DNA of 64,000 bases from an uncultured Psychroserpens sp. (GTDB lineage Bacteria; Bacteroidota; Bacteroidia; Flavobacteriales; Flavobacteriaceae): assembly GCF_947492715.1 (NCBI RefSeq), contig NZ_CANLNS010000001.1, forward strand, positions 248,001 through 312,000, read 5' to 3'. How positions within the stretch are numbered: position 1 is the stretch's first letter; every line of letters begins with the position of its first letter. Below the pieces are notes generated by a model. It made no database searches and had not been told where the DNA came from. It saw only the letters and a list, made by a program, of their open reading frames with translations. Below are positions 43,844-50,418 of this stretch, piece by piece. Both the position numbers and the translations under genes were made by a program.

Positions 43844-44479
43844 TTATCCTTTAAATTGCCAATTAAAAAATGGAAGAGAGCGCTTTCCGTTTTTATTCCA
43901 TAAACCTATTTGTAGGCCTCTAAGTTTTTTACACTTATTGAATAGACCAATTTGAATTCCATTAACTCTAGCATCAATGTTTCCAAAAATTGCAAGCCCT
44001 AGCCCATTAACATTATAGTGCGCATTTACTAAGGGAGTCATAGAGATTCCATTCACTGTAGTAGCATAGTTACCAGCTAAATTTAATTCTATACCATTAA
44101 TTGTTTTGTAATCTAGAAATGCAATACCTAATCGAATGCCGTTAATCTTTCCTGGACTATTTAAGCCTCTCTTTTCAGGATTATCCATTTCAGACCATGC
44201 GTTAGAAATCATTTTTACTGGATGAGTTATTGTTAATAGTGTAAACGGAATACCTAATGGATGGATGCCCAATTCAATTCCATTTGTACTTACAGATGGG
44301 GATTTATTGTACCAATAATTAATATTTAGCCCGTTCACTTTTTGAACTTTTGATGGCGAAAATCCAATAATATGTTTAGTTGGTATTGAATCTTCTTGGT
44401 TTATGTCGTGCTGCTCTTGTCCAAATAGCGAGAAACAGAAAAAGAATAAAATGGTAGTCCAGAAATAACAATTCATCAT
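43844..44479 (-). CDS. LA_2272-type surface repeat protein
   Basis: A 211-residue exported protein: I start at 44479 (MMNCYFWTTILFFFCFSLFG, then QEQH) because a signal peptide begins there; the longer upstream frame would precede the promoter region. The body is made of short repeats with NGI/NGL core (VNGLNINYWYN, TNGIELGIHPLG, INGIELNLAGN, VNGIQIGLFNKCKKLRGLQ), which I recognise as the LA_2272-type pattern, probably a beta-solenoid or barrel-like outer-membrane protein. It is the first gene of the desaturase operon and divergent from the second regulator. Confidence 0.75.
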   Translation of the reverse strand: MMNCYFWTTILFFFCFSLFGQEQHDINQEDSIPTKHIIGFSPSKVQKVNGLNINYWYNKSPSVSTNGIELGIHPLGIPFTLLTITHPVKMISNAWSEMDNPEKRGLNSPGKINGIRLGIAFLDYKTINGIELNLAGNYATTVNGISMTPLVNAHYNVNGLGLAIFGNIDARVNGIQIGLFNKCKKLRGLQIGLWNKNGKRSLPFFNWQFKG

Positions 44480-44593
44480 ACTAAAGTTTAAATTCAATTC
44501 AAAATTATTGCTATAATCACATTTTTCGTTGCTGTATATACAAGTTTTAGAATTATTTTTTGCGATAATCACAAATTAGAATATCTTTAGAGT
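44480..44593. promoter_or_regulatory. Divergent promoter region of the desaturase operon and regulator 2
   Basis: These 114 nt carry the 5' ends of both divergent genes, so a regulator encoded here could control both. The sequence is AT-rich with no exact TAnnTTTG; a palindrome that would mark an operator is not obvious to me. Confidence 0.45.
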
Positions 44594-45562
44594 ATGTTTC
44601 AGTCTAAGTTTTTAAAAGAAATACAATCACAATTACCAGAGAACACGTCATTAATTGATGCCATTGCCACTACCCTAGATATAAGCTATGATGCGGCTCA
44701 CAGACGCACAAGTCTAAAAAGCAAACTGTCTATAGATGAATGTATTATTCTTGCCAAAACTCATCATATTGCGCTAGATAGTTTATTTGAAACTACAGAC
44801 AAAAGTTATGTTTCAGTAGAAAAAACAAAGCACATCCACAATGAAGATGAGCTTGAGGCTTATTTCATAAATTCATATGAGTCGCTATTGCCTTTGTTGA
44901 AACAAGAGGAAAGCCAAATTTTATATTCAGCGAAAGACATTCCCTTATTTTATACGATTGGAGATGACATTTTAAGTCGTTTTAAAATCTATGTTTGGCT
45001 AAAGTTGCTCGACAACACTTTTAATAGTAAAACATTTGAAGCGTTTTCACCAAGTGTCGGACTCATAAAATCGGCAAAAAACCTTAGTAGTTTATATCAA
45101 GATTTAAACACTATTGAGATTTGGGATATCACAACAATAAATAGCACGTTAAAACAAATTCATTTTTATAATCAAGCCGGACAAGTTACCAATGCGGCGG
45201 CTCTCAATCTCTGCGAAGCCTTAAAAAAATTAATTCAGGGCATTTCAAATAGAGTTGATAACAATGCAGCACATTATAAATTATATTATAATGAGTTGCT
45301 ACTTATGAATAACAATGTTTTGGTCTCTACACCACATCAACAATCATTATATGTTCCTTTTTCTATTCTTTCTTACTATCTAACTAGCGATGCTTTAACT
45401 TGTCAACAAGCTCGAGCGTATCTTGAACAACAACTACAACATTCAAAATTACTCAACACCTCTGGTGAAAAGGAAAAGCGCACTTTTTTTAATCGTATTA
45501 ATTCTAAAATCGACGCATTAAAACAACTTATTGAAGCGACTCAAGTTTTAGATTTCGAATAA
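44594..45562 (+). CDS. Helix-turn-helix regulator of a Bacteroidota family, copy 2 of 2
   Basis: A 322-residue paralogue of the gene at 40689. It shares the helix-turn-helix region (LIDAIATTLDISYDAAHRR, about 20-38), the core ILYSAKDIPLFYT (109-121), FKIYVWLKL and the C-terminal pattern TSGEKEKRTFFNRI. Similarity is spread over the whole length. It is divergent from the desaturase operon and separated from it by 114 nt, the classical position for a regulator of the neighbouring genes. Ligand unknown. Confidence 0.7.
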   Translation: MFQSKFLKEIQSQLPENTSLIDAIATTLDISYDAAHRRTSLKSKLSIDECIILAKTHHIALDSLFETTDKSYVSVEKTKHIHNEDELEAYFINSYESLLPLLKQEESQILYSAKDIPLFYTIGDDILSRFKIYVWLKLLDNTFNSKTFEAFSPSVGLIKSAKNLSSLYQDLNTIEIWDITTINSTLKQIHFYNQAGQVTNAAALNLCEALKKLIQGISNRVDNNAAHYKLYYNELLLMNNNVLVSTPHQQSLYVPFSILSYYLTSDALTCQQARAYLEQQLQHSKLLNTSGEKEKRTFFNRINSKIDALKQLIEATQVLDFE

Positions 45563-45622
45563 TTTTTTGTTTTAGTACGCAACCTTTTTAAGATTCTAGA
45601 GACTATAGAGAAACTAACCACC

Positions 45623-46036
45623 ATGAATATCTCAAAACTCACGTTATTTGTACTGAGCTTCTTGATGCTTTCTTGTGCTCATAACCTTAATAAAAGTTCG
45701 ACTATCGATCCTACTCTTGAAGCGCATCAAGCAATAAGGGTTGATTCAGAACTATTTGATAACTTAAAAAAAATTGCTTACAACGATGATTGCTTAAATG
45801 AAAATTCGGTTTGCCTTGATTTTATCTATCCTGTCACACTATTTGTGTTTGACGAAGATGATGTATATCTCTACACTTCAACGATTAGAAAGAATGAAGA
45901 ATTCCGAAATTTGCTGGGAACCTTGAACGTTAATTTTACAATAAGTATGAACTTCCCAATTATTAAAACTATTGAATCTGGGGAGATCTCTACTATACAC
46001 AATAAAAAAGAGCTCAAGGCTGCGTTGTATAATTAA
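45623..46036 (+). CDS. Small lipoprotein of unknown function
   Basis: A 137-residue protein with a lipoprotein signal (MNISKLTLFVLSFLMLSC, Cys at 18, then AHNL). The remainder is mixed alpha/beta with Cys in DDCLNENSVCLDF. I recognise no domain. It lies 60 nt after regulator 2 on the same strand, so it may be co-transcribed. Confidence 0.55.
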   Translation: MNISKLTLFVLSFLMLSCAHNLNKSSTIDPTLEAHQAIRVDSELFDNLKKIAYNDDCLNENSVCLDFIYPVTLFVFDEDDVYLYTSTIRKNEEFRNLLGTLNVNFTISMNFPIIKTIESGEISTIHNKKELKAALYN

Positions 46037-46209
46037 ACCTTAAAAGAATCTATGATGTGAAACTCTATGAATGTTAGTAATTATAAGCAATCAAGCTATT
46101 TTAAAACCATTGCGCAAGCTTTGTTTTTGCCAGATTCACACAAGAATGCATAGCCGAATAACAATATAAACCGTATTATTAAACCACATATCAAAACAAC
46201 CAAAACTGT
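46037..46209. other. Intergenic region before the ECF sigma gene
   Basis: About 170 nt with no ORF of interest. It should contain the promoter of the sigma factor operon, which may be autoregulated, but no match to TAnnTTTG is clear. Confidence 0.35.
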
Positions 46210-46773
46210 TTGACTCAAAAACAACTAATAAAAGCTTGTAAAAAGCAAAACTTAAAAGCCCAAGGCCAGTTGTACCAATTATATAAGGACGACCTCTTTG
46301 TACTATGTCTAAAATATTGCAAAAACCGCGAAGAGGCTCAAGATAATTTACAAGATGCCTTTTTGGAAATATTTAGTAAAATAAAGTCGTACAAAGGTTC
46401 TGGATCATTTGAAGGATGGATGAAACGTATTACAATTAATAAAGCCATAGATAAATACAAAAAGGAAAGGTATTTAAATATTGTTATCAATAACGATATC
46501 CTTAGGGATCATTCATTAGTTGAGACTAACATAATTGAAAGTATGCCATTAGATCAAATTTTAAAATACATTCAAGATTTACCACCAAGATATCGTATAG
46601 TATTTAATTTATATGAACTCGATGACTATTCTCATCAAGACATCGCTAAGCTTTTAAAAATAAGCGTAAATACCTCTAAGTCAAATTTACACAGAGCAAA
46701 ACGCATATTACAAACCAAGATACAGCAATCAACCAATGTATCTCATAAAAACATGACGTCTAATGGACACTAA
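46210..46773 (+). CDS. ECF sigma-70 factor
   Basis: A 187-residue ECF sigma with regions 2 (LYQLYKDDLFVLCLKYCKNREEAQDNLQDAFLEIF in parts: EEAQDNLQDAFLEIF) and 4 (LPPRYRIVFNLYELDDYSHQDIAKLLKISVNTSKSNLHRAK in parts: DYSHQDIAKLLKIS and SKSNLHRAKRILQ). It directs RNA polymerase to a specific set of promoters. The start is the TTG at 46210; no in-frame ATG precedes region 2. Its 3' end overlaps the next gene by 11 nt, whose N-terminus may be its regulator. Confidence 0.85.
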   Translation: MTQKQLIKACKKQNLKAQGQLYQLYKDDLFVLCLKYCKNREEAQDNLQDAFLEIFSKIKSYKGSGSFEGWMKRITINKAIDKYKKERYLNIVINNDILRDHSLVETNIIESMPLDQILKYIQDLPPRYRIVFNLYELDDYSHQDIAKLLKISVNTSKSNLHRAKRILQTKIQQSTNVSHKNMTSNGH

Positions 46774-48046
46774 GAAAGATATTGGAGCAGCTGTGAAAAA
46801 CAGATTACAAGATTTTAAGGATACTCCTGACAATTTGGTTTGGGACACTATTGAGATCGAATTAAAGAAGAAAAAGAAAAGGAGAGCTATCATTTGGTTT
46901 TCAGGGCTAGGATTTGCTCTAATATTGTCAATGTTATGGTTGATTAATCCTTTAAATTCTTCCGCTAACAGCACTGAACATTTTGAGAATAATACGGTTG
47001 AGGAGCATAGAAGTAATACATCTAATTCTAATAACATTGTTAACACTAATGATCTGGAAACCCCAGAATTAAAGGAGAATTCAAATGCATTAAAGAACGA
47101 ACAAAACCTTGAGAAAGGAACGTTAGACAATAGAAAAGAATCAGCTCAAAGTGACGGTACAACAAAAACGGTTAACACTAAAAATTATCATAATCCCAAA
47201 AACCCATTAACACCAGCACAAAGTCCAATATCTGCCAAGGCAAGTTCAAAAAGCAACAGAACCACGGGTCTTACTTCATTAAAAACTACACATCATGACG
47301 ATCATCAAATTTCAGAAAGTAACAAGTCAAAAAACAACACAGAAGACCCAAGTATAAAACTTACTAAGTCAACATCTATAACTGCAAATACAAGAGACGA
47401 GATTAAACGAAAAACAGTAGCGCAACGCGATAGCATGTTGGCTATTAGGGCACAGATAAGAGATTCTATTAAAAAACAACGTCAATCTAAGCAGTTGGTT
47501 TCAGAAGACCTTAAAGAAGAAACAATAAAAGACAGTACTATACTTGAAGACCAATCGAGATGGAGTATAACGCCTCAGCTTTCTTTGTCAACCTATGGTG
47601 CTTTTAATGCAAAAACTACAGAGAACTTCTCTGTTAATTATGGGGTTCTAGCAAGCTATCGGATGACCAACTACACTTATTTACGCATTGGTGTAAGAAA
47701 ATTGGATTTAAACCAAACCATTGACGGACAAGAAAAGCGAGTAGAATATCTTGAGTTTCCATTAGATATTAAATACGTTCCATTTAAAAAGAAAATCAAC
47801 CCATACATTACAGGAGGATTAAGCTATTTCAATCTTCAAAAAGCAGTTACAAGTGATACAAACAATTTAGATTACAAAGCTACGGTATCTTTTAATCTAG
47901 GTCTCGGTGTAGAGACTAGACTATTTAGCACATTCTATTTCAACATAGAACCAAACTTCAATTATCAACTAAAACCATTCAATCAGAATAACGACATAAA
48001 CCCTTTCATTTTCTCCATTAATACAGGTATTGAGTATAGATTCTAA
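46763..48046 (+). CDS. Trans-envelope protein: cytoplasmic head, inner-membrane helix, predicted outer-membrane barrel
   Basis: A 427-residue protein with no N-terminal signal. Residues 1-41 are cytoplasmic and basic (VWDTIEIELKKKKKRR). Residues 42-62 are one membrane helix. A 200-residue linker rich in Ser, Thr, Asn and Lys includes a helical stretch (about 210-250). The last 160 residues are beta-stranded with aromatic girdles (YGVLASYRMTNYTYLRIGVRK, YITGGLSYFNLQ, FSINTGIEYRF) and end like an eight-stranded barrel. The gene overlaps the ECF sigma gene by 11 nt. The head could act as an anti-sigma factor controlled from the outer membrane; that is inference, as no zinc-binding anti-sigma motif is seen. 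Confidence 0.7.
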   Translation: MDTKKDIGAAVKNRLQDFKDTPDNLVWDTIEIELKKKKKRRAIIWFSGLGFALILSMLWLINPLNSSANSTEHFENNTVEEHRSNTSNSNNIVNTNDLETPELKENSNALKNEQNLEKGTLDNRKESAQSDGTTKTVNTKNYHNPKNPLTPAQSPISAKASSKSNRTTGLTSLKTTHHDDHQISESNKSKNNTEDPSIKLTKSTSITANTRDEIKRKTVAQRDSMLAIRAQIRDSIKKQRQSKQLVSEDLKEETIKDSTILEDQSRWSITPQLSLSTYGAFNAKTTENFSVNYGVLASYRMTNYTYLRIGVRKLDLNQTIDGQEKRVEYLEFPLDIKYVPFKKKINPYITGGLSYFNLQKAVTSDTNNLDYKATVSFNLGLGVETRLFSTFYFNIEPNFNYQLKPFNQNNDINPFIFSINTGIEYRF

Positions 48047-48104
48047 AACTCAGGCACTCAAACAAAACTTGGATATATCAGTATTTATTGGTATATTACA
48101 AGTT

Positions 48105-48479
48105 ATGATATATTCAGACAAAGAGAAATATAAAGACATTTTAAACAGTTCTGTAGATTACTTAGAGCAGCATGGTTTTGAAAATATCAAAGCCGATACC
48201 GAGGGTTATGAAACTCCTAAATCTTTCACAAAAAAAGGAAGTAATATTAGTATCACGCCAGATATTGTTGCTGAAAAGGAAGGCAGAAAACATTACTTCG
48301 ACATAAGTCTTAAAAGTGATCAACCAAATCTTTTAAAATCTAAATGGATATTTTTAAACACGTTAAGTAACTTAAAGTCACATCATTTTAGACTAATTAC
48401 TACGCGTGGGCATTTTAAATTTACAAATGAAATGTTAGATGATATTAACCTGAGTGACAAAAAATTAATCAAAATTTAA
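48105..48479 (+). CDS. Conserved hypothetical protein with a nuclease-like core
   Basis: I use ATG 48105 (MIYSDKEKYKDILNS, 124 residues); the longer frame from 48030 would overlap the preceding gene. The sequence ITPDIVAEKEGRKHYFDISLKS has the order of a PD-(D/E)xK nuclease core (PD, a beta strand, then an acidic residue and Lys), but the exact ExK is replaced by a DISLK segment. It has no signal peptide. Function is unknown. Confidence 0.5.
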   Translation: MIYSDKEKYKDILNSSVDYLEQHGFENIKADTEGYETPKSFTKKGSNISITPDIVAEKEGRKHYFDISLKSDQPNLLKSKWIFLNTLSNLKSHHFRLITTRGHFKFTNEMLDDINLSDKKLIKI

Positions 48480-48558
48480 ATTATTTTTAGTTTTCTTGTA
48501 ACATTTTTACCTGGTGTTACGTATAACTATATAGTATTATACATTTACTCAAATTAAA

Positions 48559-48566
48559 AAAGGAGA
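48559..48566 (+). promoter_or_regulatory. Shine-Dalgarno site of the main rpoD
   Basis: AAAGGAGA, with AGGAG at 48561-48565, lies 8 nt before the ATG at 48574 and is complementary to the anti-Shine-Dalgarno end of 16S rRNA. Most genes of this window have only A-rich leaders; the rpoD paralogue at 10238 has none. This makes the site stand out. Confidence 0.85.
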
Positions 48567-48573
48567 TAATTAA

Positions 48574-49437
48574 ATGAGACAACTAAAAATTACGAAGCAG
48601 GTTACCAATAGAGAAACTGCATCGTTAGATAAATATTTACAAGAAATTGGAAAGGTTGATTTAATTACTGCAGATGAAGAAGTAGAATTAGCTCAACGTA
48701 TCAAAGCAGGAGATCAATTAGCTTTAGAAAAATTAACTAAAGCCAATCTTCGTTTTGTGGTGTCTGTAGCCAAGCAATATCAAAACCAAGGATTAACTTT
48801 ACCTGATTTAATTAATGAAGGAAATCTTGGTTTAATAAAAGCTGCACAGCGTTTTGATGAGACACGTGGATTTAAATTCATATCTTACGCCGTATGGTGG
48901 ATTCGTCAATCGATTCTTCAGGCTTTGGCCGAACAATCGCGTATTGTACGTTTACCTTTAAATAAGATTGGATCTATTAATAAAATTAATAAGACCTTTG
49001 CCTTTTTAGAGCAAAGCCATGAGCGTCCACCAAGTGCAGAAGAAATTGCAAAAGAGTTAGACATGACAATTAACGATGTTAAAGAGTCTATGAAAAACTC
49101 TGGACGTCATGTATCAATGGATGCACCTTTAGTTGAAGGTGAAGATTCTAACCTTTACGATGTATTACGTAGTGGAGAATCACCAAATCCTGATAAAGAT
49201 TTATTACACGAATCTTTACGTACGGAAATTGAACGTGCATTAGAGACATTGACTCCTCGTGAAGCTGATGTCATTCGGTTATACTTTGGTCTTGGAAATC
49301 AACACCCAATGACTTTAGAAGAAATTGGAGAAACATTTGATTTAACACGTGAACGTGTAAGACAAATTAAAGAAAAAGCGATTCGTAGATTAAAACATAC
49401 GTCTCGTAGTAAAATATTAAAGACATATTTAGGATAG
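48574..49437 (+). CDS. rpoD: Primary sigma factor RpoD
   Basis: A 287-residue primary sigma factor of the flavobacterial type, lacking the long region 1.1 of E. coli RpoD. Regions 1.2 ([20 protein letters not shown]), 2 ([17 protein letters not shown]), 3 and 4.2 ([19 protein letters not shown]) are all present and fit the consensus I know for the main RpoD of the group. It recognises the -33 TTG and -7 TAnnTTTG elements. It has a strong Shine-Dalgarno site, unlike its neighbours. Its paralogue at 10238 shares nearly all DNA-contacting residues. Confidence 0.95.
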   Translation: MRQLKITKQVTNRETASLDKYLQEIGKVDLITADEEVELAQRIKAGDQLALEKLTKANLRFVVSVAKQYQNQGLTLPDLINEGNLGLIKAAQRFDETRGFKFISYAVWWIRQSILQALAEQSRIVRLPLNKIGSINKINKTFAFLEQSHERPPSAEEIAKELDMTINDVKESMKNSGRHVSMDAPLVEGEDSNLYDVLRSGESPNPDKDLLHESLRTEIERALETLTPREADVIRLYFGLGNQHPMTLEEIGETFDLTRERVRQIKEKAIRRLKHTSRSKILKTYLG

Positions 49438-49515
49438 TAATTTTTAGATATAAATTACGACTAAATTAAAGCAACAAACAGTTACACATAACTGTTCGTT
49501 TTTTGATTGATGAAA

Positions 49516-49548
49516 GAACCCACGGCTGATTACCGTGGGTTCACTTTT
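49516..49548 (+). terminator. Terminator after rpoD
   Basis: GAACCCACGG (49516-49525) pairs with CCGTGGGTTC (49533-49542) around a 7-nt loop and is followed by a short T-run ending at 49548. A 10-bp stem. Confidence 0.7.
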
Positions 49549-49557
49549 ATATAGGTC

Positions 49558-49680
49558 TTACATCCAACCAAACAACTTAAATAAACCAAACAAAACACCT
49601 GTTGCGATAATCAAAACAACTAATGAAGGTATTAGTAGTTTAAACAATTCTGTAAAAAATAATTTTATCTTTTCATCCAT
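49558..49680 (-). CDS. Small membrane protein of 40 residues
   Basis: The sequence MDEKIKLFFTELFKLL is followed by a hydrophobic helix (IPSLVVLIIATGVLFGLFKLFGW). I choose the ATG at 49680, which gives 40 residues; a longer frame from 49746 runs into the rpe promoter region. It has a charged head and one C-terminal helix, like many flavobacterial small proteins. Function unknown. Confidence 0.45.
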   Translation of the reverse strand: MDEKIKLFFTELFKLLIPSLVVLIIATGVLFGLFKLFGWM

Positions 49681-49724
49681 AAAACTAATATCGCAAATTA
49701 TAAAGTCATTACAAAATAAGACTG

Positions 49725-49732
49725 TATCTTTG
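49725..49732 (+). promoter_or_regulatory. -7 element before rpe
   Basis: TATCTTTG is an exact TAnnTTTG match, 23 nt upstream of the rpe ATG. A matching -33 element is not clear. Confidence 0.5.
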
Positions 49733-49755
49733 CCCAAACCAAGCATAATTTTAAC

Positions 49756-50418
49756 ATGTCTAAAACTCTTATAGCGCCCTCAATGCTAGCTGCCGATTTT
49801 GGTAACCTCCAGCGTGATGTAGAAATGGTAAACAACAGTGAAGCAGACTGGTTTCACATTGATGTTATGGACGGGCATTTTGTTCCGAATATATCTTACG
49901 GCATGCCTGTAATTCAAGCCATTAAAAAACATGCCACAAAACCTCTTGATGTGCATTTAATGATTGAAAAACCTGAGCGCTATATTGAAGAATTTGCTCG
50001 AGTTGGCGCAGATATTATAACCGTTCATCACGAATCAACTGTGCATTTACACAGAACACTGAGGCAAATAAAAGACGCAGGTTGTAAAGCCGGAATTGTA
50101 CTTAATCTTACTACTCCTGTATCTGTTCTAGAAGACATTTTACCGGAATGCTACATGGTATTATTAATGTCTATTAATCCTGGATTTGGAGGTCAAAAAT
50201 TTGAAGAAATGACCTATAATCGTGTTAAAAAATTGCGTAAAATGGCAAATGACCAAGGTCTAAATACGCGCATTGAAATTGATGGTGGTGTTACAGATAA
50301 AAATGCAAAAGCATTGGTAGATGCTGGTGCAGATGTATTAGTTGCTGGTAGTTATATCTTTAAAAGTGATAACCAAACGGAAACTATTAAACACTTAAAA
50401 ACTGTGGCCAATAGTTAG
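49756..50418 (+). CDS. rpe: Ribulose-phosphate 3-epimerase
   Basis: Interconverts ribulose 5-phosphate and xylulose 5-phosphate in the pentose phosphate pathway. The 220-residue TIM barrel shows APSMLAADFGNL (6-17), WFHIDVMDGHFVPNIS (about 33-48), LDVHLMIEKP, LLMSINPGFGGQKF (about 136-149) and RIEIDGGVTDKNA (about 174-186) carrying the catalytic aspartates and His. The 3' end overlaps the convergent Wzc-like gene by 4 nt. Confidence 0.96.
   Translation: MSKTLIAPSMLAADFGNLQRDVEMVNNSEADWFHIDVMDGHFVPNISYGMPVIQAIKKHATKPLDVHLMIEKPERYIEEFARVGADIITVHHESTVHLHRTLRQIKDAGCKAGIVLNLTTPVSVLEDILPECYMVLLMSINPGFGGQKFEEMTYNRVKKLRKMANDQGLNTRIEIDGGVTDKNAKALVDAGADVLVAGSYIFKSDNQTETIKHLKTVANS

Noticed and set aside
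48030-48104. Longer start of the nuclease-like gene at 48030
   Set aside because: It overlaps the preceding gene's C-terminus and adds no recognisable sequence.
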